Source: Nigrospora sphaerica (taxonomy: Eukaryota > Ascomycota > Sordariomycetes > Amphisphaeriales > Apiosporaceae). From it: a stretch of 64,000 nucleotides of DNA. The first letter of the stretch is position 1. Every line of letters begins with the position of its first letter. A program made the position numbers and the translations under genes. Below, piece by piece: positions 50,258 to 60,984 of this stretch. The stretch spans positions 4,216,001 to 4,280,000 of the forward strand of contig JAGVVL010000001.1 in assembly GCA_018287875.1 (NCBI GenBank). Direction: 5' to 3'. The notes below the pieces were generated by a model. That model was not told where the DNA came from and made no database searches. It saw only the letters and a list, made by a program, of their open reading frames with translations.

Positions 50258-51706
50258 CTACAAAAAGGGCATGGTACTATCTATCTCCTGCTTCCATGCC
50301 TTCATGCCGCCCTCGATGTCGCCAATGTAACGTCGGCCTGCCCCGGCCAGGCCCATCTCTTTCAGTCGTTGCACTGCCAGTTGGGAGTCGTTGCCCACCC
50401 GGCAGACGACGTATATGGGCGCGTCGGCCGGTAGCGCCGTGGGGAGCCACTCGGGCAGTTCGTCTGCTTTGGCAACCGACCTCTGGAGTTCCGCGAGCGG
50501 GATATTTACCGCGCCTGGTATGCCGGCTATGTCAAACAGGTGGCGCTCACGCACATCCAAGACCAAGTGCGGCCAGTGCGGCTTGTCGGTCATGAGCTTA
50601 TGGTACGACGAGGGCGTGATTCGTTCTTCGGGGGCCAGGATGGCGACGGGGGCCACGGTGCCGCAGAATTGCACGTAGTCGACCAGGTTGTCACGCAGCA
50701 TAGCGAGCGTTAGGGACGCCGGGGAAGAGCATGCCACACAGTCGGCCCTCCGCGCGCGCATTCTTACGGTGCGGAAGCTCGTGGGCCCGCCGGCGGACAA
50801 GAGGAGCAGGCTCGGAGCGGCGGCCTCCGGCACGGGCGACTTGGCGGCGGCTGCAATTAGCTTGATGGTCTCGAGCGCCTGGAGGACGCCCATGACGCCG
50901 ACGACGGGGCCCAGGATGCCGCCCTCGCCGCAGCTAACGAGGGTCTCGGCGGGCGGGGGCTTCGGGAAGACACAGCGATAGCAGGGGCCGCCGCCGCCGC
51001 TGCCTTGGGGCGCGGGTGGGTTGTTCAGCACCATGAGCTGGCCGTCGGTCCGCAGGGCCGAGGCGGACACCAGGGGCTTCTGCAGCAGGACGCAGACGTC
51101 CGAAACGAGATAGCGGGAGGTGGGATGGTCGGTGCAATCCAGGACAATGTCGTAGCGGGAGACGATGTCGGCGGCATTGGAGGCGGCAAGGTGGGTGGGA
51201 TGACGGATGCAGGTGACGCCCGGGTTGAGGCCCCGGCAGTACTCGGCGAGGCTGTCGACCTTGAGCATGCCCACCCTCGACGTGGCGTGGGCGACCTGGC
51301 GGTGCAGGTTGGACATGTCGACCGTGTCGCCGTCGACAATGCCCAGGGTGCCGACGCCGGCGCCGGCCAGGTAGGCGGCGGCCGGGCAGCCGAGGCCGCC
51401 GGCGCCCACGACGAGCACGGCGGCGGAGCGGAGCCGCAACTGGCCGCCAAGGCCCAGTTGCGGAAGAATGAGCTGCCGGCCGTACCGCTCGTATTCCGGC
51501 TCCGTCAGCGGCCACGGCCACGGCCCCGGCGCGTCCCCGCCCGGCGCCCCGTCGCGCGGCTCCTCTTGGGCCTCGGCGGCGGTCAGCTGTGCGCGCAGCG
51601 CCTCGAGCTCGGCCTCGGTTTGCGATATCTGCAGCCGCAGCCGCTCGGCGGTGCTGGTTGCGGCCTCCATCAGGTCGGTAGGCAACTCGTTGGTTGGGTA
51701 AAGCAA
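50258..51706 (-). CDS. UBA4: Adenylyltransferase and sulfurtransferase Uba4/MOCS3
   Basis: Activates the ubiquitin-like sulfur carrier Urm1 and, in filamentous fungi, probably also the molybdopterin synthase small subunit, by C-terminal adenylation and thiolation; needed for tRNA thiolation. The frame is 482 residues. A short coiled coil (about 20-45) precedes the E1-like ThiF/MoeB domain with the nucleotide motif GAGGLGCP at 101-108, DMSNLHRQV, and Cys in DCTDHPTSRYLVSD. Zinc-site pairs are CYRC and CVAC. A C-terminal rhodanese domain (about 355-480) has CRVGND with the persulfide Cys near 435. A later Met (residue 13, at 51670) also fits as start. The gene has no introns and converges with PAM17. 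Confidence 0.93.
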   Translation of the reverse strand: MLYPTNELPTDLMEAATSTAERLRLQISQTEAELEALRAQLTAAEAQEEPRDGAPGGDAPGPWPWPLTEPEYERYGRQLILPQLGLGGQLRLRSAAVLVVGAGGLGCPAAAYLAGAGVGTLGIVDGDTVDMSNLHRQVAHATSRVGMLKVDSLAEYCRGLNPGVTCIRHPTHLAASNAADIVSRYDIVLDCTDHPTSRYLVSDVCVLLQKPLVSASALRTDGQLMVLNNPPAPQGSGGGGPCYRCVFPKPPPAETLVSCGEGGILGPVVGVMGVLQALETIKLIAAAAKSPVPEAAAPSLLLLSAGGPTSFRTVRMRARRADCVACSSPASLTLAMLRDNLVDYVQFCGTVAPVAILAPEERITPSSYHKLMTDKPHWPHLVLDVRERHLFDIAGIPGAVNIPLAELQRSVAKADELPEWLPTALPADAPIYVVCRVGNDSQLAVQRLKEMGLAGAGRRYIGDIEGGMKAWKQEIDSTMPFL

Positions 51707-52280
51707 GTAAATTCACGGGGCCTGGCCGACCAGCTTACTGCCTTGCGTAAGGACGACGGTTGCTAAGTACATGTACGTATTGTATCTACATACCCATATC
51801 ATACCTACATAGTACCTTATTGTATGTACTTAGCAAAAGCCATGCACACTTTCTACTTGTGGATCCCACATCCTGTGCATGCGAACCCCGCCAACTTTTT
51901 TTCCCGACTATCGATAAGCGATTTCCGCATGTACTTCGTACTCACACCTTCCTCCAGACGCAGTCCTGCGGATGGACGCATACCTTTATTGGTAGCATCT
52001 ACCACGGGACCTGTTGTGTAGAGAGGAATTGGTTTCTGGCAACGGACCGATACTGTTGCTGTTTCTGCGACCGCATACTTGCTCAGGTACCTACCTTGCC
52101 CGTTTATCCTCAAAACGGCCTTGCCTCGGTCTCGCAGCCGGTCCTACCTCTGTACAGGGCTCTCCGACGCCGCATCGCAAGCCAGCCGTTCCCCTCGTGC
52201 TTCGTCGCATCGATTCGTCCCCCAGTGCCGCCACCGACGCTCTACCTGAAAATACCGTGCCTCCTCCCCAAAAGCCCTTA
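51707..52280. other. Divergent spacer UBA4-SLX9
   Basis: About 570 bases separating the divergently transcribed UBA4 and SLX9. Sequences such as TACATA, TACCTA and GTATGTAC recur at 51770-51830. No coding sequence is supported. Confidence 0.6.
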
Positions 52281-53021
52281 ATGGTGCGTTCATCCCCCAC
52301 GCACACATAGGGAGACGCCGCCCCCGCGTCGGCCCCGAGTGCTGGTCACTGCAGGGCAGTCCTACTGACAAAGACGCGCGCACAGGCGCCTACAGCCCCA
52401 TCCAAGCGACGCTCCCTGCGTGCGAAGCTCGCCGCCAAGGAAAGCGGTCAGCCATACGCCCCTCGAAAGCTACCTCGTCCCGACGCCGCTCCGGTGGCCG
52501 ACGCCTTCATCAGCTCCAAGAAGGACAAGCGCCTGGTCAAGCATTCGTCCTTTGTCTCGCGCATCGAGAAAGCCAATTCGTCCAAGTCCCTCAAACGCCG
52601 CCGCCCGTCCAAGAAGCTCGTGACCGACTTGGACTCCCTCAAGAAAGCCCTGCCGGACCTTCCGGACGATGGCGACCTCCGGGAGCTCCAAGAGGGCAAG
52701 ATGCGCCTAAAGAGCCTGCGCAGCCGGCCGGGTGCCCTCAAGAGGAAGGAAAAGCTGGTCCAGAGCGAGGTCGAACGCTTCCAGGGCAGCCTGGCCCGGC
52801 TCAATGCCATCGGGGCCACCGCGCCGGGCGCCGGGCTCCAGGTCCAAGGCGGGGGCTCGGGGGAGGTCCGGCACGAGACGGACGAGGCCGGACACGCGCA
52901 GGGACAGCAGCATGCGAATGCGACGGGCGGTCGCTGGGCGGCGCTGCGAGGCTTCATCTCGGCAACCATGGAGCAGAACCCGGCCTTTGTGGAGCAGAAG
53001 ACGAAGAAGACGGGCGCGTGA
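52281..53021 (+). CDS. SLX9: Slx9-like ribosome biogenesis protein
   Basis: Basic protein of 212 residues predicted to act in pre-rRNA processing and export of small-subunit precursors. The preferred model has an exon of just ATG (52281-52283), an intron 52284-52385 with TACTGAC branch site, and the remaining exon 52386-53021. This yields an N-terminus MAPTAPSKRRSLRAKLAAKE, a pattern that fits the family better than any internal start. The core has DAFISSKKDKRLVKHSSFVSRI and KRRRPSKKLVTDLDSLKKALPDL, then a Lys/Arg-rich helix, and the C-terminal FxxxxxxMxQNPAF segment (RGFISATMEQNPAF) characteristic of Slx9. No nearby in-frame ATG would otherwise start the conserved part. Confidence 0.82.
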
Positions 53022-55430
53022 GTCGGCACCGAGAAGCAACCGATCGCCCACGCCGCCGAATGCCACCACCGAAATGGGAGAGACGGTGGGTGGGCATGGG
53101 CAACCTGGTCCTCACCCCTGCCATCTCCACGTTCCGGTCCTGTCCACCGACGATCCAGAATACGCGCGAGTCTCTCTGTCTCTCCCGGCGTCCATCCCTG
53201 GCCGGCCGGGCCGCTACCTTGGATACCTCGTCGCTCGGCGTAATGGTGGCAGCTCTGGCATGGGCAGAGCGAGGGGGGAAGGGGCGGGCGGTAGAACTCA
53301 CAACCCTTTCGCCTCGGGGTTTTCCCCCCAACGGTTCGCGCGGCTCAGCAGAGTCAACAATAGCGCGCTGCACGGATTCGGGGCCAACAGGCAGCCGAGG
53401 TGCGACACACAAGCGGGCAGTGCACCTGATGCCGAGAGCAGGAAAGTACATTCATCCACCCGTCGGTGCCATTTTGCGTTTTGCCATATGCATCCTTCCG
53501 TTGGCCTGGGCCCTCGGGATTGGCTGTGGCTCCGACACCGCGCCACGAGTAAATGGACAGGGTGCATGGGTTGCCCCGGATCTGTAGATAGTACCGCGCT
53601 ACCTCGATACCGCGAAGACGGGATATCCCTCGGTGGCTGGGAGCCGCAGTAATAGACGCTTGCCTGCTCTGTTCTAGAGATTGGATATTTATATTCGCAA
53701 ACGGCAAGCAGTGGTGCTCGGCTGGCCGAGGGGTTCGCCGGGCCTCGCATATCCATCCATGTCAACCACAACAACGTCCGGCGGTTGCCATGTGCCACAT
53801 GCATCATTACAGACATGTGGACATGTATGTCAGTACGTACGTAGGCAGTCATTTGCTTGCACAAGTACGTTCGCGTGGTAACGGGATGGGTCGTCGTCCG
53901 TCCCCCGGGGGGAGGAATGGACGGGCGATGGATGCAAGGTTCTTCCTGTGACAGACGGGCCATGTGCGGGCTTGTCGCCACGATACTTCAAGGTGCAAAA
54001 GGTATGGGCGCACCTTCGAATACAACAGATGGGTCGACCGACCGACCGACCGACCGACCGACCGGCCTACAAAGCTTGTCTTTTTTTCCCCTTCTCTTTT
54101 ACAGCCTCACGCACACGCACGGGTACACGCACATGCGCCTCTCGTGCCCACGCCCGTTGCCCACGCTCCCATCACTCCCATCCTCAGCCCCCCGAACGAA
54201 TCATTGCGCCGTCATCTGGCCTGAAGATGCCCAGATAGCCTGTTCGCCTTCGCCTTGGCGGCTGCGCCCACGTACGTATACATACACCCGTACACACATC
54301 AAGTAGGTACTTGCCTAGCTAGGCCAAGCGGCGGTACGGAGACGGCCAAGCCCAGGCAGTGCCTGCGGTCGGTCATCCAATTACATTCTGTGTACTGCCC
54401 CCCCCCCCGGGGGCCCCGCCCTGGTACCGCCACGCGAGAGGAAGTACCGACTCACGAGCGTGCTAGTACGTAGTACATGGGCCACAGCGCCATTCGGAGC
54501 TTTCCACGCCTGCGCCGAGTACCTGCTCATACCCGGGATGCATAACCCGGCGACGACGACGCCGACGACGACGACATATACCCTTGGTCCAACCAGCTGC
54601 CGACCCATCACGCTGCTTGCCCCCCCCCCGATATCTACTACAACTGCTAGCCGCGGCAGCCAAGCCGTCCTCCATCCAAAGCAGGAAGGACGGTGTTTAT
54701 TACGTACTGGGTCAATTCTCGCCGTTTCCCACGCGCTCAAAGCGAGTCGGCCAAATCCAGAGCAAAAAAGAAGAAGAATAAACGAAACACCAACCGGCGT
54801 TCTGTTACCCACGAACCCTTGGTCGACCGTCTTATGCCGATGAACACGACGACTACCGGGCTGACGAACTGACGGCCAACGACCAACGACCGACTACCAA
54901 CGACGACGCTGTTGCCGCCACCGGTTTCCATGCTCTCCCCCATCCAGAGGAAAAATACATAGCTATTCCCCGCCCCAGGTCACACCAAACCGACCCAAGC
55001 CACTGGGGCGCCCGCATCCACCGAGACTTACATACTACATCATCAATCAATACTTGCATACCGGCGTATCGACATACAATCGCCAGGGCTGCTGACGCTG
55101 ACGCTGCTCCGCGATTTCTCCTCCAGCCAGGCTTGCTCGCCCATTTCGCCGGCGGCCGCCCACACGCACCGCCTTGCTTCCGTCAACGGCCCTCGTCAGA
55201 CACGGCTCCCGCGTCCGTCCATCCTCGTGGGCGGTTGGCAGCGCAGCCGCTGTATATGAAGGCACGCCGGCGGCGATCCTCCGAATAAGTGAGAGACGAT
55301 CCCCCCCCCCCCGCCACCACGGTAGCAGGTACCCATACCGCCGCCGACATGCCCTTCCGCGACCGCATAGCCCGTCGCTTCAACGATAGCGTAAGCAAAA
55401 ACCGTCCGTCGGCGACTCGGCCTTCGCCGC
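53022..55430. other. Gene-free region with GACC microsatellite
   Basis: About 2.4 kb in which I support no gene. It contains a (GACC)n tract at about 54034-54063, a C/G run near 54401-54412, TACGTACGTA-like motifs near 53830-53870, and a GACGAC-type tract near 54549-54572. Frames on both strands are probably chance. A 51-codon frame at 55349-55504 overlaps the first exon of the next gene in another phase and is discussed among the rejected items. Confidence 0.5.
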
Positions 55431-56357
55431 ATGATGCGCAGGCTATTGACCGACGCCCAGATTTCGCCCTCCCGTTCGCCTACCCAAGCTTATCTGTCTT
55501 GTAAGTCCGCCCGTCTCGCCGCCACCGTCGCCCGCTGACCCGTGCCCCGTGCGCTCCAGACCACGACGTGCTCCGTATGTTTTGCATAGTTCCCCGGCCT
55601 ACGGATGTCAAGGCCCCGGGCGCTGATCCCCGCCACTAGTGACGTACGAGGACATCAAGTGTCTCAAGAATGACTGGTTGACAGACAATGTACGTGGATA
55701 GAGGCCGGCCCACCTGCGAGACGACCAACTGACTGACGGCCTGCCGCCAAGAACATTGCCTTCTGGGAGGAATTTCTGGAGCACGAGATCCTGTCCAAGT
55801 ACCCGCGAGCCCATATCGTCCTTCTCCGGCCGTCCATGACATTCCTCCTCATGAAGAATAAGGACACCGAGAGCGTGCGGGCCGCCCTACCCAACTTCGG
55901 GGACATCACCCACATCTTTCTGCCCATCAACGACAACCGCAACCTGGCCCAGGCCGAGGGCGGCAGCCATTGGTCGCTCCTGCTCGTCAGCATCATCGAC
56001 GGCGTGGCCTTTCACTACGATTCCTTGGAGGGTGCGAACAACGAAGAAGCCTGGGAGGCCTGCAGGAGGCTGGCCAGCGTCCTCGGCAAGCCTCTGCGCT
56101 TCCACTACCTGGCCGAGTGCCCCCAGCAGGAGAACGGCAGTGACTGCGGCGTTTTCGTGTGCATCATCATGCGCCATCTCCTCGTCAAGCGACTCCTCGC
56201 CGTTAATGCCGGCGAGAAGATCTCGATGAGCATGGCCAACAAGGCCATCGACAGTCTCGGGGCCCGCAAAGAGATGCTGAGGATCATCGAGAGCTTGCGT
56301 AAGGAGGGCGAGCGACGGCGTCTCACGCCGAGTAACACTCCGCCTCGGATTGAATAA
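55431..56357 (+). CDS. NEDP1: NEDP1/SENP8-type deneddylase (C48 cysteine protease)
   Basis: Ulp1-fold cysteine protease predicted to process or remove the ubiquitin-like modifier NEDD8/Rub1. Four exons fit: 55431-55500, 55560-55574 (15 bases), 55640-55689 and 55752-56357, giving 246 residues in one phase. Spliced, the N-terminal region reads QAYLSYHDVLLTYEDIKCLKNDWLTDNNIAFWEEFLE, the usual opening of this family. The catalytic triad is visible as His in GGSHWSLLL, Asp in HYDSLEG and Cys in NGSDCGVFVC, with the oxyanion Gln in CPQQENGSDC. Both introns around the small exon have strong signals (GTAAGT...CTGAC...CAG and GTATGT...CTGAT...TAG). The start is uncertain: the ATG pair at 55431/55434 is the first in phase, and an upstream exon cannot be excluded. 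Confidence 0.82.
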
Positions 56358-56828
56358 AAACAAAACCCTCAGGCTACGCTGTTGCTGCTCTGTCTCGGCA
56401 GGCTCTTCGCTGACTTGGCATCGCAGCACCGCCTAGCGCAGAGGCCACGACGCCCAGGGTAGCAAGTTCCGGTCCCGATCTGGTACCGAGATCAGCCGGG
56501 CCCAAGGACGGCTCCCCGGGGGCCGTGGCAAGGCCGGGCGGGCGCACTTGGCCAGCGAATGCTTGGTTTCTTCTACGAAGGATGCTGCTCATTTCCTTGT
56601 TTTGCTTTTGGTCTGTTTATCCCGTACGAAGCGGTGCAACAAATGCAGACGGTTTCAGGAGTTGAAAGGAAGGGGGAAGAGGCGTTGGGTCGGTCCTATT
56701 ACACATTTTACACGGCAATGACAGTCATGAGAGCCCGTGGCACCCTCTTATGTGCCCTCAGGCCGTTTGACAAGTTGGAGGCCATGCCCTCCCAAGTCGT
56801 CCCCGATGCGCGGGTTGCGAGGCGTGGC
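56358..56828. other. Convergent spacer
   Basis: About 470 bases between the deneddylase and the dipeptidyl peptidase, which converge. It should hold both 3' untranslated regions. No gene is supported. Confidence 0.6.
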
Positions 56829-59503
56829 TCAAGCATCGGCACTACGCCGACTCCATTGGTGCACAAGCTTGGCCTCGCCGGTGCTCCTCAGCTTCTCCTG
56901 GTGCAGCCGGCTCGTCAGGTACTTGTAGACGTAGACGTCGGCGCCGTGGAAGGCGATGCCGTGCGTGCTGTCGGTGAATGCCTTCCAGTCCATGCTCGCC
57001 CACGTCAGGCCCTCGCTAACCAGGAAGTCGACCAAGGCGGCCGAGTTCTGGTAATGGACGTTGTCGTCGCCGGTTCCGTGCAGGATGGCGAAGCCGCCGG
57101 CCACATCCTTGAAGCCCTGGGCCTTGCGGACGGCGCTTTCGTTGTAGCCCGCCTGGTTCATGTCGTACGTCTTCATGTAGCGCTCCGTGTAGATGCTATC
57201 GTAGAAGCGCCAGTCGGTCACGGGCGCCTGGATGAGCCCCAGGCTGAAGACGCCCGAGTCGGCCTCGACCACCTTGGCACTCAGGTAGCCGCCGTACGAA
57301 ACGCCCCAGGTGCCAATCTTGGACGCGTCGATGTACGAGTGGCGCGAGATGAGCTGCTGGGCCGCCCAGATCTGGTCCTCGGCCTCGAGCTTTCCCAGCT
57401 GGGAGGCAACCGAGGACCGGAAGGGCCGACCCTTGTAGCCCGTGCCCCGTCCGTCGACCGTGTACGTGATGAACTGAAGCTCCTCGTCCGAGGCGATGTA
57501 GGCGGCCCACCCTAGCGACTCTGTCTCACGCGGCTCGGGTCAGTTCGGTTTCCGAAACGGCGGCGCCGCCCGAGGGGGGCGGCGCGGGGGAGGGGGGGAC
57601 ATCTTACGGAAGTTTTTGGAGACCTGTTGGGACCCGGGACCGCCGTAGGGCGTAAAAAGCACGGGGTACTTTTTGGAGGGATCGAAGTTGGCGGGCAGGC
57701 GCTCCATGACGTTGAGGCTGTATCCATCGGGGTGCTCCAGGCTCAGGTAGGTGATGTTGGGGAGGGCGTATTCCTGCAGCCGGCTCCAGAGGGCTTCGTT
57801 GGTCGTGATGGTGCGGAGGGGAGACGGGCTGTTCAGGGCGTACAGTTCCTGGTAGGGCACGTCGGGCCCCAGGTAGCTCAAGATGTAGTAGCCGCCCCGG
57901 GAGGAGAAGGAGGCGGACCAGGAAGCGGCCACCGAGTCGTCGACGAGGGCCGTCGTTTCCAGCGAGTCGTACGAAACCGAGTAGAGGTGGCGCTCGGTGC
58001 TGTCATGCTTGGTCGAGGCGAAATGCACCAAGCGGCGCTCCCGGTCGACCTTGAGAATAGCCGTCACCTCCCACTCGCCTGCGGTCAGGGCCACGCCGTC
58101 GCCGCCGTCGACGGGATACAGGTAGATGTGCTGCCAGCCCGACTCGTCCGACAGATCCACGTACCAGGCGCCCGAGCCGTTCACGGCGCCGACAAACTGC
58201 ATGGCTATGTTGTTGTCCAGCCAGCCATCGGTACCGTCGCGTTCACGCACGACTTTGGACTGCGCCTCGCGGGCGGTGCCGGACCGCACGCCCCCGACGT
58301 CGACGCGCACGTGCTTGGAGAGGTCCTGGACGCGGTTGAAAGCGCGGTAGATGAGGCTATCGTGGCCTTCCGTCATCCAGGCCACCTCCTACCGCACTCG
58401 GAGTCAGTACGTCGCCCACAAACACGGGGTGCCGGCGGGGAAGGGGTTTTGCTTACGCCGAGGACCAGGTCCTGCGGCTCGAAGGCGTCGATGGGCACCG
58501 ACAGCACCTCGGCCGTGTCCAGAAACAGCAGGCTGAGCGCCACGGTGGGATTGGTCGAGCCAACCTTGGGATAGCGCAGATCCAGCTCCCGGGGGTAGGT
58601 CGGGGCGAACTTCTGGTTGTCCACTGCAGGCGATGTGCCGGGGTCAGTCGTGCTTCTCGCCGCGTGGGCTCGATAGGTGGTCCCTTACTGTAGTAGGGGA
58701 TCCGGTAGTTGCCGACGCCCGTCTCGTTGAAGCTCAAGAAGGCGAGCACGGCGCCGTCTGGCGAGAACCACATGGTGTTGGTGTCCCCGAAGACCTCCTC
58801 CTCGTAGACCCAGTCGGGCACGCCGTGGAACATGTCGGGGCCCCCGTCATGCGTAATCTGGGTTACGGTTCCGCTTTGGCTCAGAAAGACGTTGTTACCG
58901 CGCACGAAGGCGACGACTTCCGAGTCGCCGGGCCTACACAGTGAGGGGGGGAGGCGGTCAGAACAATGTGGAGGAGAGGAGAGGGAAGGGGAAAGGGGGA
59001 GCTTTCACACCCCCCCTTGGTCACCCATCGTGGTCTGATGGTACTCACGCAAAAGTGGCATACTGGACGTCGCCGACTTGGTCCGGGACCAGGGCGGCCA
59101 GCTCGCCCGAAAGCACGTCCAGGACCGAATAGTCGGCAAAGTACGAGTGACGGTACTGCTTGGTGTAATTGGTGGCGAACAGGACCTTGTCCATGCCGGG
59201 CCTGATCTGCCACTCGACGACGCCCGGCGGCATCTTGTCGGCGGCAACCAGGGTCTTGTTCTCGCCAGTGGCGATGTTCTCGACGACGAGGGCGTTGCCC
59301 GACTGGAAGACGTACTCTCCATCTTCGCCCTGCCACCGGACGGAGCGAGAGCTGGGCCGGAACTGGTTGGCGAGGACGGTGTTGTTGAAGGTTAGAAGAC
59401 GGGTCCCGCTGCCAGTGGGCTGGTGAGGCTGGCGCGGCGGCTGGATCGCCACGGCGCCGGGCCCGGCAAGTAATGACAGGAACAAGGCTGCTGTCCTCTT
59501 CAT
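56829..59503 (-). CDS. DPP4: Secreted dipeptidyl peptidase IV (S9B)
   Basis: Extracellular serine peptidase of 776 residues that removes X-Pro or X-Ala dipeptides from N-termini. Exons, in transcript order, are 59503-59049, 58933-58689, 58623-58457, 58388-57608 and 57511-56829. A signal peptide ([19 protein letters not shown]) is followed by the N-terminal beta-propeller, with [14 protein letters not shown] and the exopeptidase-defining Glu pair in [10 protein letters not shown]. The C-terminal hydrolase has [14 protein letters not shown], the nucleophile Ser621 in GVSYGGY, Asp in [12 protein letters not shown] and His in STHGIAFHG. Several N-glycosylation sites (NYT, NIT, NGS) occur. The usual Trp before the nucleophile Ser is Val here. 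There is no N-terminal membrane anchor, so this is the secreted rather than the vacuolar type. A long frame on the opposite strand is a shadow. Confidence 0.92.
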
Positions 59504-60540
59504 GATGGCGGCGGGTAGACCGGTAACAGGCAGGTCCGAGACTGGTGGGCGATCAGAGGAGCGACCAGGAGACGACGACGACGACGACGACGACAGCAAT
59601 CATGACAACATACATTATATACACCGTCGGCCGGCCCACGACCTTCGGTCACGGTCGGCATTGGAACGGCGGCCGCGTGCAGGACCAAGGCACGCCATGG
59701 ATAGTTTTTTGACTGCCTTCCTTTCTGGTCCAAAGCTCCGGGCCGGCTAATGCTACGCAGAGGTCTCGGCGCCCAGAGCGAGGCGGGGCGACGACACGTC
59801 GGTTCCTTGCAGGCCGGAAACGGGTCATAGGCGATAAGAAGTGGAAGAAGATCCACCACGTAGACGTAGGTACAGTGCGCCTTTTCGGTCGGAAGAGCTG
59901 CAGTCTCTGGCAAGCCGGGCCATAAAGAGTGTCCTCCCTCCTTCGGTCCCCTCAAGGGTTGGGCCAGGGCCGTCATGCCTCCACCTCACACCTCTTCTGT
60001 CGTGTAGGAGCCGGTATAGACAAGTAGGTAAGCAAGTAGTCAATTTCCCACCAAAGAAAAACGTGGCCGACGGCTTCAGAAAAAGAAGTGGTCTGCTCCC
60101 CGTCCCACTTCAAAGAGAATATCGCCGGTGTAGGCGTAGTAGTGAACGCGCCCTCATTCTCGCTCTACTCTGGGTAGGTGGGGTAACCGTGCGTACCCGC
60201 CCGCGCTTTCCACGACAGCAAACTAATGCCGGTCCTATTCAGTCGCCACTACTTCTTATACCACCTCGGCCAAGAAACCCTCCCGCGTGCCTTGGATTGT
60301 TCACAAGACCCCGGATTATCGTAAAAGGCCTAACGCAGCGGCAGCTTTCCCGCTCGTCTCCCCGTATTAAAACAAGCCTAGGCGGCATGGACTCCGTAGC
60401 AAACATTTGGGAGGAGAAAGAGCGCACGGGCTGTCTCCGGAGGCCGAAGAAGAGTACCAGATTAAGCACCCATCAGCATCAAAACCTAAGAGGCATCGGA
60501 TTCATCCGAACGTCTAAGCTTTCTTTTAGTACGCCGGCAT
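59504..60540. other. Promoter side of DPP4 and spacer
   Basis: GC-balanced sequence upstream of DPP4 with a GAC repeat at about 59571-59592, in the likely leader. A frame at 59841-60545 (+) is open for 234 codons but has no recognisable domain and ends at the composition change; I do not support it as a gene. Confidence 0.5.
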
Positions 60541-60768
60541 CGTGAATGGGGGCGATGGATTCTGATCCGCTGTTAGCATTCTCCGTCCTACAAGTGCGGC
60601 TAAATACTTAGACATCACGGAGTTCTCTTAGGAGCTGTTAATAGTAGACGACTACGTAAGGACAGTCAATTTAAACTTTAATAACGGGGATCTGCTATAC
60701 TTATTCTGGCGCTTCATAAACGACATCTTGATAAAAATGTTGACTTAGTTAATGGTTCGTAGAGTCGG

Positions 60769-60984
60769 TGTTACGGCATGGGTACATAGGTACAAGGGCA
60801 TGGCAACGCATGGACGACTTACCGCTGCCTGGCGGTACGTACCGCCGCTGGCTGGATATATTCCTGCCAAACAGTGACTGAGAGGAGCCTGTTCCTCCTC
60901 TTCTTTTCCTCTTCACCTGTAGTTTTCGCATCTCAATAGAACCTTTGGGTCATCAACAGATCCTTCGTTCCTTGAACCGTGACA
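60769..60984 (-). mobile_element. Solo LTR-like element, copy 2, GTCGG duplication
   Basis: A 216-base element with ends TGTTACGG and CCGTGACA on the plus strand (TG...CA), flanked by GTCGG on both sides (60764-60768 and 60985-60989). It is the reverse complement of the element at 39019-39224, with scattered substitutions and small indels. The intact 5-base target duplication shows an integrase-type insertion. There is no internal region, so a solo LTR is the best reading. Confidence 0.82.

Noticed and set aside
51005..51766. 253-codon plus-strand frame opposite UBA4
   Set aside because: Gly/Gln-rich mirror of the ThiF domain; no family resemblance.
55349..55504. 51-codon frame starting MPFRDRIARRF just before the deneddylase
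   Set aside because: Its phase does not join the deneddylase exons through any good donor and acceptor; the protease phase starts at 55431. A real upstream exon with different splicing cannot be fully excluded.
57627..58574. 315-codon plus-strand frame opposite DPP4
   Set aside because: Antisense shadow of the DPP4 hydrolase and propeller exons; it also spans an intron.
59841..60545. 234-codon plus-strand frame upstream of DPP4
   Set aside because: Arg/Ser/Pro-rich with no domain, and runs into the decayed island; probably chance.
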